A stretch of DNA of 64,000 nucleotides from Okeanomitos corallinicola TIOX110. Its GTDB lineage: Bacteria > Cyanobacteriota > Cyanobacteriia > Cyanobacteriales > Nostocaceae. Under the pieces are notes generated by a model. It ran no database searches, had not been told where the DNA came from, and was given only the letters and a program-made list of their open reading frames with translations. Each line of letters opens with the position of its first letter. Position 1 is the stretch's first letter. A program made the position numbers and the translations under genes. The stretch covers positions 1,157,318-1,221,317 of the forward strand of contig NZ_CP150886.1 in NCBI RefSeq assembly GCF_038050375.1, given 5' to 3'. Below, one piece after another: positions 1-8,285 of this stretch.

Positions 1-960
1 CGCTGCGGCCAGAGTTTCTAATCCCACAGGCCCACCATTGAAGTTTTCAATGATTACACTTAACATTTTCCGATCTGTCCAATCTAAACCGCAAGGATCG
101 ACTTGGAATAGTTGCAATCCTTCCGCTGCAATATGTTGATCAATTTCTGGAAATGATTTTACTTCCGCATAATCACGGACTCTTTTTAGTAGTCTATTCG
201 CAATTCTCGGTGTTCCCCGTGAACGTTTGGCGATTTCTGTTGCTCCTTCTGAGTTAACGGGAGTTTTTAATAATTCCGCAGTCCGCAGAACAATTTGACT
301 GAGTTCATCAACTTCGTAAAATCGCAGTTTTTGAACTAGACCAAAGCGATCGCGTAATGGTGAAGTTAAAGCACCGACGCGGGTTGTCGCTCCCACTAAG
401 GTAAATTTAGATAACGGTATACTTCTAGTTCTGGCACTCGAACCTTTGCCAACGGTGATATCTAAGCGATAATCTTCCATTGCTGGATACAAAATTTCTT
501 CAGTCATCCGGGAAAGCCGATGTATTTCATCTATAAACAGCACATCACCGGGCTTGAGATTTACCAATATCCCCACAATATCCCTTGGTCTTTCCAAAGC
601 TGGAGCGCTGGTAAGTTTATAATTTACCCCCATTTCCGATGCTAAAATCATCGCCATCGTGGTTTTACCCAACCCAGGTGGACCGTATAGCAGCAAGTGA
701 TCCATGACTTCACCCCTAGATTTTGCTGCTTTAATGGCAATATCTAAGACATCTTTTAAATCTTTCTGTCCAATATAATCAGCAAATTTCTGGGGTCTAA
801 TACTTTCTTCTTGCTTACCTTCTTCATTAATTGCTGCTTCCGGTTGCAGTATATTTTCCTGTGTAGATGGTTGTTGAGAAGACTCTTTAGCCGACCTCCG
901 GTTTTGCTTTGGTTGTCCGTTTGGTTCTGGAGACTGTTTTTTTGAGGAAAATATCGGCAT
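1..960 (-). CDS. ruvB: Holliday junction branch migration helicase RuvB (3' end outside window)
   Basis: RuvB is the hexameric AAA+ motor that drives branch migration of Holliday junctions with RuvA. The minus-strand frame runs open from an ATG at 960 to the window edge and gives 320 residues of the usual roughly 360. A cyanobacterial-style polar N-terminal extension (about residues 1-50) precedes the AAA+ core. Walker A is GPPGLGKT (93-100). Walker B and sensor motifs follow ([11 protein letters not shown], then VGATTR). The visible protein ends in the winged-helix DNA-binding domain at [13 protein letters not shown]. The gene is divergent from hisF. The identification is secure; only the C-terminus is missing. 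Confidence 0.95.
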   Translation of the reverse strand, partial: MPIFSSKKQSPEPNGQPKQNRRSAKESSQQPSTQENILQPEAAINEEGKQEESIRPQKFADYIGQKDLKDVLDIAIKAAKSRGEVMDHLLLYGPPGLGKTTMAMILASEMGVNYKLTSAPALERPRDIVGILVNLKPGDVLFIDEIHRLSRMTEEILYPAMEDYRLDITVGKGSSARTRSIPLSKFTLVGATTRVGALTSPLRDRFGLVQKLRFYEVDELSQIVLRTAELLKTPVNSEGATEIAKRSRGTPRIANRLLKRVRDYAEVKSFPEIDQHIAAEGLQLFQVDPCGLDWTDRKMLSVIIENFNGGPVGLETLAAA

Positions 961-1134
961 AATTCCGCTATCTTAATTTAGGTACTGGGTATTGTTGGGG
1001 AGGTAAGGAGGTAAATCAAGTCAAAAGTCAAAATTACAACACTGTCTGGCTTCTGCCTTTTGTTACCTATAACCTAATTTCCCAATTGCCTTTACAATTT
1101 AAATTCCTAGCAATTACCAGGAGTGAAAAAATAT

Positions 1135-1908
1135 ATGTTGTCTAAAAGAATTTTACCTTGCTTGGATGTCAAAGCGGGACGGGTTGTCAAAGGAGTTAAT
1201 TTTGTAGACCTCAAGGATGCCGGTGATCCAGTGGAATTAGCTAAGGTTTACAACGAAGCTGGTGCTGATGAGTTAGTGTTTCTAGATATTACAGCTACTC
1301 ATGAAGACCGGGACACAATTATTGATGTCGTTTACCGGACTGCTGAACAGGTCTTCATTCCGCTGACTGTGGGTGGAGGAATTCAAACCTTAGAAAATGT
1401 TAAAGGTTTGTTACGAGCCGGGGCTGATAAGGTTAGTATTAATTCTGCGGCCGTCCGTAACCCAAATTTAATTAATGAGGCGAGCGATCGCTTTGGGAAT
1501 CAGTGTATTGTTGTTGCTATTGATGCTAGACGCAGACTCGACCCCGAAAACCCAGGTTGGGATGTGTACGTACGTGGTGGCAGGGAAAATACTGGTAAAG
1601 ATGTCTTGCAGTGGGCGCGGGAAGTTGAAAAAAGGGGGGCTGGAGAATTGTTAGTTACCAGTATGGATGCTGATGGTACTCAAGCCGGATATGACCTGGA
1701 GTTAACCAGAGCGATCGCTGAATCTGTAGAAATTCCTGTAGTTGCTTCCGGTGGTGCAGGTAATTGTCAACACATTCACGCAGCATTAACAGAGGGTAAA
1801 GCTGAAGCTGCTTTGTTAGCCTCTTTGTTACATTTTGGTCAATTAAGTGTTAAGGAAATTAAAGATTATTTACAGGAAAGATCCGTACCTGTACGATTAC
1901 CTTTTTGA
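1135..1908 (+). CDS. hisF: Imidazole glycerol phosphate synthase cyclase subunit HisF
   Basis: HisF is the (beta-alpha)8-barrel synthase half of the HisH-HisF complex. It converts PRFAR plus ammonia into imidazole glycerol phosphate and AICAR in histidine biosynthesis. The protein starts [11 protein letters not shown] and carries both catalytic aspartates (D11 and D130, in VVAIDARR) and the phosphate-binding loops TVGGGI and ASGGAG. A GTG twelve bases upstream (1123) is in frame, but AGGAG at about 1119-1123 is well placed for the ATG at 1135, and the family begins at this methionine. Length is 257 residues, normal for cyanobacteria. hisH is not adjacent, as is usual in this group. Confidence 0.95.
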   Translation: MLSKRILPCLDVKAGRVVKGVNFVDLKDAGDPVELAKVYNEAGADELVFLDITATHEDRDTIIDVVYRTAEQVFIPLTVGGGIQTLENVKGLLRAGADKVSINSAAVRNPNLINEASDRFGNQCIVVAIDARRRLDPENPGWDVYVRGGRENTGKDVLQWAREVEKRGAGELLVTSMDADGTQAGYDLELTRAIAESVEIPVVASGGAGNCQHIHAALTEGKAEAALLASLLHFGQLSVKEIKDYLQERSVPVRLPF

Positions 1909-2007
1909 TTCCCGTGACAGCAAACAATTACATCTCCTCCAGGTTAGAGACAGTTACTCGAAACAATGTTAATATTAGTTTACTAGTATTAAGAAATATT
2001 AAGAAAT

Positions 2008-2199
2008 ATGTTGATTCCTATTTTACTTTTTGATGTGGCACTGGTTGCCTGGTCGCTGCACCTAATGGAGAAAGCTTACCAGAGCAAAGAATTTTCATTA
2101 ATGTTAGCTGGGACATTGGTTGCTCTAGCAGCAGCAGCAATGTTAGTAGTTTATTTTTTAATGGGACATTGTATGAGTTATTTACTACAAGTTTCATAA
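2008..2199 (+). CDS. Small membrane protein, function unknown
   Basis: A 63-residue frame with two hydrophobic segments (about residues 2-18 and 31-52) joined by a short polar loop, KAYQSKEF. This is what a small two-helix inner-membrane protein looks like. It lies 100 bp downstream of hisF on the same strand, preceded by a 10-bp direct repeat (ATTAAGAAAT twice) rather than a clear ribosome binding site. I do not recognise a named family. The regular hydrophobic pattern supports a real gene, but the overlapping minus-strand frame (2018-2266) is a shadow. Confidence 0.5.
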   Translation: MLIPILLFDVALVAWSLHLMEKAYQSKEFSLMLAGTLVALAAAAMLVVYFLMGHCMSYLLQVS

Positions 2200-2273
2200 A
2201 GGCAGGAGGCAGGATGTAGGTAATGGGGAGGATAAATAACCCAATACCCCATGCCCAATGCCCCATGCCCGTT

Positions 2274-3083
2274 CTATTTAACCACTCGTAAACGTTGAGT
2301 AATCATAGTCATGCCCCCATTTCTGAGAATCACCGCCGAAACCCATTGTGAGCCGGGGGTAGTTGGTGCGCGGCCAGTTTTAAACAGTCCACCAGCATTG
2401 AGTAGTTGTAAATCTACAGATGTGGGTTTTAGATATTTGTTTGGTGTAATGGTTTCTTCCATCGCGCTACCCAAAAGAAAATCATTACCGAGAGGTTCTT
2501 GCACAATGGCATCAAAATGGTATTTTTGACCGATTTTGACCTGTTGGGGTAATTTAATTTCTACTTGAGGTGGTTTGTTACCAGAGGTAAGTTGAGTACG
2601 TTCTGATAAAATCTCTTGAGACAGTATTTTTGTCCCAGAAATCCGCTGACGGGAAACAATAGTAGCATTAAGAGCTAAATTGTTACTGTTAACAGAAGGT
2701 AAACCTGTAATTGTAGTTATAGTTTCTGCAATAATGGCATTGCCTCGTGATTCCCAAGATTGCAATCTTGTGTTGTAACGTAGTTGGGGATATCGCTGCC
2801 AAAAAGATTGTAAAGCTTTTTCCATGGTTTGGCGGTTTAATCCATCTCCATGGGTAAAGTTGGGGCTATAATATTGCATTACAGCTTTAACATCACCCCG
2901 ACTAGAAGCTGTGTCAATTTGAGTGATTAAATTCTTGAGACTAGCAGGGGCTGTTTCTGGCTTTGCGGCTTGAGCAAACTGCCCATTACTGCTTAAATTA
3001 AGAGTCAGTAAGAAAGAAACCAAAGAAATACTGGTAGTTAATGTTTTATGGCGATTCATTAATAAATCAATAATGTTAGTCAT
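2274..3083 (-). CDS. Secreted NTF2-like domain protein
   Basis: A 269-residue protein with an N-terminal signal sequence (hydrophobic stretch about residues 15-38, ending near AQAA). An NTF2/SnoaL-like region follows (about 45-150; IDTASSRGDVKAVMQYYSPNFTHGDG), then a second beta-rich region (about 170-269). It is probably exported to the periplasm. NTF2-like folds bind small ligands or scaffold other domains, and no catalytic residues can be assigned. The start could be M1 or M9 (MNRHKTLT), since both precede the signal. It is convergent with the small hisF-side gene and divergent from murG. Confidence 0.7.
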   Translation of the reverse strand: MTNIIDLLMNRHKTLTTSISLVSFLLTLNLSSNGQFAQAAKPETAPASLKNLITQIDTASSRGDVKAVMQYYSPNFTHGDGLNRQTMEKALQSFWQRYPQLRYNTRLQSWESRGNAIIAETITTITGLPSVNSNNLALNATIVSRQRISGTKILSQEILSERTQLTSGNKPPQVEIKLPQQVKIGQKYHFDAIVQEPLGNDFLLGSAMEETITPNKYLKPTSVDLQLLNAGGLFKTGRAPTTPGSQWVSAVILRNGGMTMITQRLRVVK

Positions 3084-3168
3084 TGGTAATAGTTTACTGA
3101 TTTAATTACAGAAGTTCAGGATTTTGTTTTATCTTAAATAAGCTACGTGCTAAATGGTATAGCTTTCA

Positions 3169-4245
3169 ATGGCAAACCCACCTTTAAAATTATTAATAGC
3201 GGCTAGTGGAACTGGTGGACATTTGTTTCCAGCGATCGCACTGGCTGATAAATTACAAGAATATGAAATTCAATGGCTTGGTGTCCCCAATAGACTAGAA
3301 ACTCAGCTTGTTCCTAGCCAATATCCTCTGAATACCATTTCTGTAGAGGGTTTTCAGCAAGGTTTAAGCCTTTCCTCTCTCAGAATACTCTTTAAATTGA
3401 TTAGTTCCATTTTTCAGGTGCGGCATATCCTGAAAGCAGGGAATTTCCAAGGACTATTTACCACTGGTGGTTATATAGCGGGGCCTGCGGTTATTGCTGC
3501 CCGTTCTTTGGGTTTACCGATTATTTTCCATGAATCTAACGCTCTACCGGGTAAGGTGACAAGGTTTTTTGGCCCCTGGTGCAGTGCGGTAGCTATAGGT
3601 TTTGATGCCGCTGCTAGGTATTTACCTAATTGTAAAACAGTTTGTGTGGGTACTCCTGTCCGTCCGCAGTTTTTAGATGAAAATTGTGATCATAGTTTAG
3701 ATTTACCTATCCCTGATGATGTTCCTGTGATTGTGGTGTTTGGGGGTAGTCAAGGTGCTGTAGCGGTGAATAAATTAGTGCGTCAGTGTGCGCCAGCTTG
3801 GTTTGATGCTGGTGCTTACATAGTGCATTTGACTGGTGATAGAGATCCAGAAGCGGATAGTTTGCAGCATTCCCAATATATATCAATGCCTTTTTACAAT
3901 AATATGGCGGCTTTGTTAAGGCGGGCTAATTTAGCTATTAGTCGTTCTGGGGCTGGGAGTTTAACAGAGTTGGCCGTGTGTGGTACTCCGGCTATTTTAA
4001 TTCCTTATCCTTTTGCAGCAGAAGATCATCAATCTTTTAATTCTGCTGTGTTTACCGAAGTTGGTGCAGCTTTAAGTTTTCCACAGTCAGAGTTGACACC
4101 GGAGATTCTGCAACAGCGGGTTTTAGGTTTGCTGCAATCTCCAGGGGAATTGGCGAAGATGGGTGAGAAAGCTAGGGCGATCACATATCCTGATAGTGCT
4201 GATAAATTGGCAACTTTGGTGCGGGAAATTCTTGCTAATGGGTGA
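3169..4245 (+). CDS. murG: UDP-N-acetylglucosamine--N-acetylmuramyl-pentapeptide transferase MurG
   Basis: MurG adds GlcNAc from UDP-GlcNAc to lipid I, giving lipid II, on the cytoplasmic face of the inner membrane. The 358-residue protein has the N-terminal GTGGH acceptor loop (residues 14-18), the SGAGSLTELAVCGTPAILIP donor-binding segment and the FAAEDHQ motif typical of MurG in its C-terminal Rossmann domain. Length is standard. It stands alone rather than in a dcw cluster, which is normal in cyanobacteria. Confidence 0.95.
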   Translation: MANPPLKLLIAASGTGGHLFPAIALADKLQEYEIQWLGVPNRLETQLVPSQYPLNTISVEGFQQGLSLSSLRILFKLISSIFQVRHILKAGNFQGLFTTGGYIAGPAVIAARSLGLPIIFHESNALPGKVTRFFGPWCSAVAIGFDAAARYLPNCKTVCVGTPVRPQFLDENCDHSLDLPIPDDVPVIVVFGGSQGAVAVNKLVRQCAPAWFDAGAYIVHLTGDRDPEADSLQHSQYISMPFYNNMAALLRRANLAISRSGAGSLTELAVCGTPAILIPYPFAAEDHQSFNSAVFTEVGAALSFPQSELTPEILQQRVLGLLQSPGELAKMGEKARAITYPDSADKLATLVREILANG

Positions 4246-4451
4246 TTCTCCAACATCCAGAAGCACAGTAAAAAACTAAATCCAGAGAATTTCGTACTTA
4301 CACAGGACTTACGCCAAATATCTCTAAACCCTCTATTTCTTAATCATAATCACCAATAAATAATACTCATTAGTCAATTGGGCAGATATTAAGTTAAAAT
4401 AGGAGGCTGCAAACCCAGTAAGTCATAGCCGGAATTGTCCCGGAGGTACGA

Positions 4452-4751
4452 TTGTCAAAATTTATCTTAAAAATTCTCTGGTTAGATGAGAACGTAGCCC
4501 TAGCAGTCGACCAAGTCGTCGGTAAAGGCTTAAGCCCCTTAACTAAATACTTCTTCTGGCCTAGAAACGATGCCTGGGAAGAATTAAACAAAGAGTTAGA
4601 ATCCAAACATTGGATCGCTGATATTGATCGCGTCGAACTGCTAAACAAAGCAACAGAAGTGATTAACTATTGGCAAGAAGAAGGCCGGAAACGCCCAATG
4701 GCTGAAGCACAGTTGAAGTTTCCAGAAGTTGCCTTCACTGGTAGCGCCTGA
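4452..4751 (+). CDS. ycf65: 30S ribosomal protein PSRP-3 / Ycf65
   Basis: A 99-residue protein matching the plastid-specific ribosomal protein 3 (Ycf65) family shared by cyanobacteria and chloroplasts. It binds the small ribosomal subunit. Diagnostic stretches are [31 protein letters not shown] and [20 protein letters not shown]. The start is TTG at 4452, fixed by a strong GGAGG at 4442-4446 with a 5-nt spacer; no ATG lies in frame near it. A long hairpin lies downstream (4876-4930). Confidence 0.9.
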   Translation: MSKFILKILWLDENVALAVDQVVGKGLSPLTKYFFWPRNDAWEELNKELESKHWIADIDRVELLNKATEVINYWQEEGRKRPMAEAQLKFPEVAFTGSA

Positions 4752-4755
4752 TCAG

Positions 4756-4786
4756 GTAATTGGTGATTGGTAATTGGTGATTGGTG
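4756..4786. repeat. Heptameric tandem repeat (TAATTGG/TGATTGG)
   Basis: About four tandem units alternating TAATTGG and TGATTGG sit just after the ycf65 stop. Short tandemly repeated heptamers of this kind (STRR) are known in heterocystous cyanobacteria. Related tracts occur at 11981-12010, 14673-14715 (inverted) and 43669-43708. Confidence 0.75.
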
Positions 4787-4875
4787 CTTATCAATTGCTA
4801 ATTATCCAATTAATAGCAAAATTAACCATTTGTAATTGGTAGTAAATTTGCCTATTACGACTAACAAAGATCCCT

Positions 4876-4930
4876 AAAACCGCCTATGTATGAACTGCAA
4901 AAGTTCTTAGCAAGTTATATAGGCGGTTTT
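4876..4930. terminator. Long hairpin downstream of ycf65
   Basis: A perfect 12-bp inverted repeat (AAAACCGCCTAT at 4876-4887 and its complement at 4919-4930) encloses a 31-nt loop that contains a second small stem (GAACT/AGTTC, 4892-4906). The right arm ends in TTTTG. It is a plausible bidirectional terminator, although the loop is longer than usual. Confidence 0.55.
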
Positions 4931-5037
4931 GTAATTTTAAATCAGCGAAAAAAAATTAACTTTGATCAGTATTTATCTGCGGTTAATTTTTTAGTCTTTT
5001 ATTTTATATCACCCTATTTTAATTTCAGAAAAATTCT

Positions 5038-5438
5038 ATGGATAACAAAAAATTAGAATGGTTTAAACTAGCAATAAGAATTAAAGGTTCTGTAATTACA
5101 GCAATTTATTTAAGGGTGATTGGTTGCGGAATATTCGGTGTTTTAATTTCTGTACTTCACTATTTTAAACTTCCTGTATCTCAACCAATCTTAGGAACTG
5201 TAATTCCTAGTATTGTCTTAGGTTTATTATTAGTATTTAGAACCAATACAGCCTATGAACGTTTTTGGGAAGGCAGAAAAATCTGGGGTTCTATGGTGAA
5301 TACAGTCCGTAACCTTGCCAGACAAATTTGGGTATCTGTGGATGAAGTAGTTGTCACAGATAAGGAAGACAAAATTAAAGCCTTAAAACTATTGGTAGCT
5401 TTTGCTGTAGCGACTAAATTACATTTAAGAAGTGAAGC
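5038..5438 (+). pseudogene. Bestrophin-like (UPF0187) gene, 5' half, interrupted by an IS element
   Basis: The first about 134 residues of a bestrophin-like membrane protein (MDNKKLEWFKLAIRIKGSV and FRTNTAYERFWEGRKIWGS are family hallmarks). Such proteins form anion-selective channels in the membrane. Translation runs into the insertion element at 5439 and stops at 5472, leaving a truncated product with the first transmembrane segments only. Joining base 5438 to base 7599, which removes the IS plus one 10-bp target duplication, restores a single frame ending at 8106 that encodes 302 residues, the normal family length. The gene was therefore intact until a recent insertion. Confidence 0.9.
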
Positions 5439-5625
5439 CAATACTGCTCGGTTAAGGAAAAAGAGGGGGTAAGATCAAGGGAAATATGTTCGCGTTTTAT
5501 TTACGAGAACTAAGAGCCGAGAGAAAACAGAAAAGCCACACCGTGAACACAGAACAGTGTCCCTATGAATAAAATAATATTCAATTGCTCAAATATAAAG
5601 GTAAGAAAGCGAAAATATAATCAGA

Positions 5626-7014
5626 CTAACTAGCAATTTTTTTAATCATAAAAGAAGGTTGATTGATAGTGGTACTACCACGATGACATCGTTTTTTACT
5701 GAGGAATTTGGAGCGCGTCTTTTTCAAAACTCTAGGATTACTTCTAAATTGAGGAGGAGGGATTTCTAAATCTAAAATTTCTGCAACTAACCAACTATAA
5801 AATAGATGTAAATCTTCAGCAGCAGCTTGTTGGAATTGAGGAACAGCACGTCGAATTAATCGTAAACTACCAGTAAAACTCAAACGTAATGGAGAAATAC
5901 CAGCTTCGGCAGCACTTTGGAACATCAAACAACGAATACAAAAATGTCCCAACAACCAACCATAAATTTCTTGAATGACTTCACGAGGATTCTTAGAACG
6001 AACCAGAGTTTTGCGCCCCAATAGATGCACCTTTAATTCATCCAAAGTATTTTCAGCTTCCCATCTAGTATGATATTCTTGAGCCAAAACCAGTGCTGGG
6101 TAAGCCGAAATATCCATTAAATCAGTAATCAAACGGTATACTTTCTCAGAACCATTATCTTCAATCACATATTCAATGACACGAATAGGAATTCTGGTTG
6201 CACCTTTCTTTTTAGATTTACCATCAGGTGCAATCCAAGACAAATAAGAACCATCAGCCAAAGTCTTAACTACCTCAAATTTCACATTCGCTGGTACACG
6301 ACCAAGGATATGACACTTTTGTTTGATTGCGGCATGAACCATTTTAAAAGAATGCAATCCCCTATCCCACATTAACAACATTCCTTCCCCAACACTGCGA
6401 AGAATTTGAATCGCTCTTTTTCTTTCGCCAATTCGATAGGGACTCAATAGAGCATCAACAATTACATGAGTTCCTGCTTCTACTAAGAAAACCAATCTAG
6501 CTTTGGGAAAAGCTGGATATGTACCCGGTCTTGAACCAGGATAACCAAATACTTTAGCATTGGCTGGAGTATCAGGAACATCAAAAACTGTTCCGTCTAT
6601 AGCCATCAATCTTAAGTTTCCCAAAAAAGCACCTGGTGTTTGTATTGTAGCTAGGGGTTTTGCTACCATTTCAAACAAACGAGTCATCACAGCAGGACCG
6701 ATTCTTTGACGTGCTTCGCTGATAGATGAAGAAGTTGGTGCAGTAAAACGTAGACGATGGGGTATTTGTAAACTACTCAAACCTTGAATCAAATTTTTGA
6801 AGACATCAACTATGGAGTCAGTTGACCAAAAACTCATGGCAATGACTAAAGCTACAACTACGTGAGTGGGTAGTATTCGTTCTCTTCGCTCTTGAGACGA
6901 AGTATTAATGATTGCTCTGTGTATAGTTTGAGCGGGAATGACTTGTTCTAACGCCACCAGCAATTGTGCTTTGGCCACTGATGCTGTAATGACTTCAAAG
7001 TTGATTAGTGACAT
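5626..7014 (-). CDS. IS4-family DDE transposase
   Basis: A 462-residue transposase of the IS4 family (N-terminal IS4 domain followed by a DDE_Tnp_1 RNase H-like fold). The catalytic acids are visible: D in LMAIDGTVFDVPD, D in LMWDRGLHSF and E in the YREK motif YHTRWEAENTLDELK (Y-2-R-3-E-6-K spacing). The frame extends upstream to a GTG at 7020, but the ATG at 7014 (MSLINFEV) is the better start. It is intact and lies wholly between the inverted repeats, transcribed away from the passenger gene. Confidence 0.93.
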   Translation of the reverse strand: MSLINFEVITASVAKAQLLVALEQVIPAQTIHRAIINTSSQERRERILPTHVVVALVIAMSFWSTDSIVDVFKNLIQGLSSLQIPHRLRFTAPTSSSISEARQRIGPAVMTRLFEMVAKPLATIQTPGAFLGNLRLMAIDGTVFDVPDTPANAKVFGYPGSRPGTYPAFPKARLVFLVEAGTHVIVDALLSPYRIGERKRAIQILRSVGEGMLLMWDRGLHSFKMVHAAIKQKCHILGRVPANVKFEVVKTLADGSYLSWIAPDGKSKKKGATRIPIRVIEYVIEDNGSEKVYRLITDLMDISAYPALVLAQEYHTRWEAENTLDELKVHLLGRKTLVRSKNPREVIQEIYGWLLGHFCIRCLMFQSAAEAGISPLRLSFTGSLRLIRRAVPQFQQAAAEDLHLFYSWLVAEILDLEIPPPQFRSNPRVLKKTRSKFLSKKRCHRGSTTINQPSFMIKKIAS

Positions 7015-7072
7015 TTGCACCCCTGTTCAGTTTCATTTTAGTTGTAAAATAGTATAGAATAAATGGGTTAAT

Positions 7073-7095
7073 GTTCTCGTACTTAATCCGCGAAC
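7073..7095. repeat. Internal copy of a 23-bp near-palindrome also found at both IS ends
   Basis: The 23-bp sequence has arms GTTCTCG and CGCGAAC around a 9-nt AT-rich centre. Identical copies (one in each orientation) lie inside the IS termini at 5488-5510 and 7517-7539. This internal copy, 19/23 identical to them, sits in the divergent region between transposase and passenger gene. It could be an operator or a transposase-binding site. This is inference from placement only. Confidence 0.6.
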
Positions 7096-7127
7096 AAGTA
7101 ATTTTTTCTCATTCCCCCCGTAAGTCA

Positions 7128-7508
7128 ATGCCTGCAAAAGACTCAGATATTATTTCTAGAGCCGAATTAATACAACAAGCTATTGCGACTTTACAACTAT
7201 CTATTCAACAAATTCAGGCTTCTGGGGAGGTAGCACCTCCTGGATGTTGTGTTTTGCGTTACCAAGCACGGGGTAAACAGGGTACTTATTGGTATTACAA
7301 GTTGCAGGCTAATAAACCTATCTTCCCTACTCAACAACCTGATAAACTCAGCAAATATAAGCATTTAGGCAAGGCTGGCAGCCCCAATCATATTCATGCT
7401 GTCCTCTCAGTTGCCAGACGAACCCAAATTGACCACTTGCAGTCTTGTATTGATTCTCTTAGGCAAAATTGGGTGGAATTATACGATAGCCTCAAAGAGA
7501 AAAAGTAA
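7128..7508 (+). CDS. IS passenger protein, function unknown
   Basis: A 126-residue basic protein carried inside the IS, opposite to the transposase. The frame opens at 7071, but the first codons overlap the 23-bp near-palindrome and the natural start is probably the ATG at 7128 (MPAKDSDII). A central YWYYKL and KHLGK pattern flanked by helices resembles small helical DUF6788-type proteins that are common in cyanobacteria, but I cannot assign that with confidence. A DNA-binding regulator of the element is one possibility, given the repeated near-palindromes. Confidence 0.6.
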   Translation: MPAKDSDIISRAELIQQAIATLQLSIQQIQASGEVAPPGCCVLRYQARGKQGTYWYYKLQANKPIFPTQQPDKLSKYKHLGKAGSPNHIHAVLSVARRTQIDHLQSCIDSLRQNWVELYDSLKEKK

Positions 7509-7588
7509 ATTTGTTAGTTCTCGTAAATAAAACGCGAACTCTTTTCTCCTGATCTTACCCCCTCGTTTTCCTTAACCGAGCAGTATTG

Positions 7589-7598
7589 GAAGTGAAGC
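7589..7598. repeat. 10-bp target-site duplication of the IS
   Basis: GAAGTGAAGC directly after the right IS end is identical to 5429-5438 directly before the left end. In the uninterrupted gene it encodes part of Arg-Ser-Glu-Ala. Confidence 0.9.
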
Positions 7599-8106
7599 AG
7601 TTAATGATGAATTAAAAGATTTATTGCCCTCATCTTGCTATCTAAATTTACAAACAATGAATAATCCTCCTTTAGAGGTAGCTTTTTGGATTAGTGATTA
7701 TTTACAACAGCAATATAAACGCAATTGTATCAACAGTTATCAACTGGCAGCTATGCAGGAATTAATCAATATTTTAGTAGATAATTTAGGTTCTTGTGAA
7801 CGAATTTTAAAAACGCCAATTCCTTTAGCTTATGCTATTCACCTCAAGCAGTTATTATTACTTTATTGTTTGTTATTGCCATTTCAATTGGTAGAAAGTT
7901 TGGGTTGGTGGACTGGGTTAATTTCTGCTTTAGTTAGTTTTACTTTATTAGGGATAGAAGCCATCGGTTTGGAAATTGAAAATCCCTTTGGTTATGATCC
8001 TAATGATTTACCTTTAGATGCTATTTGTAACACTATGAAAGTGAATATTAATGATTTAGTTACTTTGAATCCTAGCGTGCATTATTGTGAAGAAGATAGA
8101 GCATAG
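7599..8106 (+). pseudogene. Bestrophin-like (UPF0187) gene, 3' half after the IS
   Basis: This is the C-terminal 168 residues of the bestrophin-like protein begun at 5038. They include the NNPPLEVAFWISDYL region, two hydrophobic segments (about HLKQLLLLYCLLLPFQ and LGWWTGLISALVSFTLLG) and the family signature EIENPFGYDPNDLPLD near the C-terminus. The first in-frame codons after the target duplication read VNDELKDLLP. It has no start of its own and is very unlikely to make a working channel alone. Confidence 0.88.
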
Positions 8107-8285
8107 AAAGACATAAATTTAATGAACCTTACTCAGATAAAATCTGCGGCAATTCCAATACTCTATCTTTACAGCATTTCCCACTGTTATGAGGGACACA
8201 TCTAGCGGGCAAGATGCCTGCACCACAAGAGTTTTATGATTTAATATTGTAACTCATTTGAGCGAAATATGCTGTATGTTATGGA
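8107..8285. other. Intergenic region with dispersed hairpin
   Basis: No gene is visible. At about 8200-8225 lies GCGGGCAAGATGCCTGC, an imperfect 7-bp-arm palindrome of the kind scattered through Nostocales genomes, here between convergent genes. Confidence 0.5.

Larger units (their letters stand above)
5439..7588. mobile_element. Complete IS4-type insertion sequence with passenger gene (2150 bp)
   Basis: Both ends start CAATACTGCTCGGTTAAGG reading inward and continue as an imperfect inverted repeat of about 75 bp. The repeat is identical over positions 1-23, over GAGGGGGTAAGATCA, and again over a 26-base block beginning GTTCGCG. A 10-bp direct duplication, GAAGTGAAGC, flanks it (5429-5438 and 7589-7598). 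The duplication length and the YREK-type transposase fit the IS4 family. It carries a minus-strand transposase and a plus-strand passenger gene. The near-perfect ends and intact frames suggest a recent, possibly active copy. Confidence 0.93.

Noticed and set aside
2018-2266. Minus-strand frame opposite the small membrane protein
   Set aside because: Part of it is encoded by CCCAATGCCCCATGCC-type simple repeats and it has no start signal; the plus-strand frame has the better hydrophobic pattern.
7071-7127. Upstream extension of the IS passenger gene
   Set aside because: The extra 19 codons read through the 23-bp near-palindrome, which is more likely a regulatory site; the ATG at 7128 begins the plausible protein.
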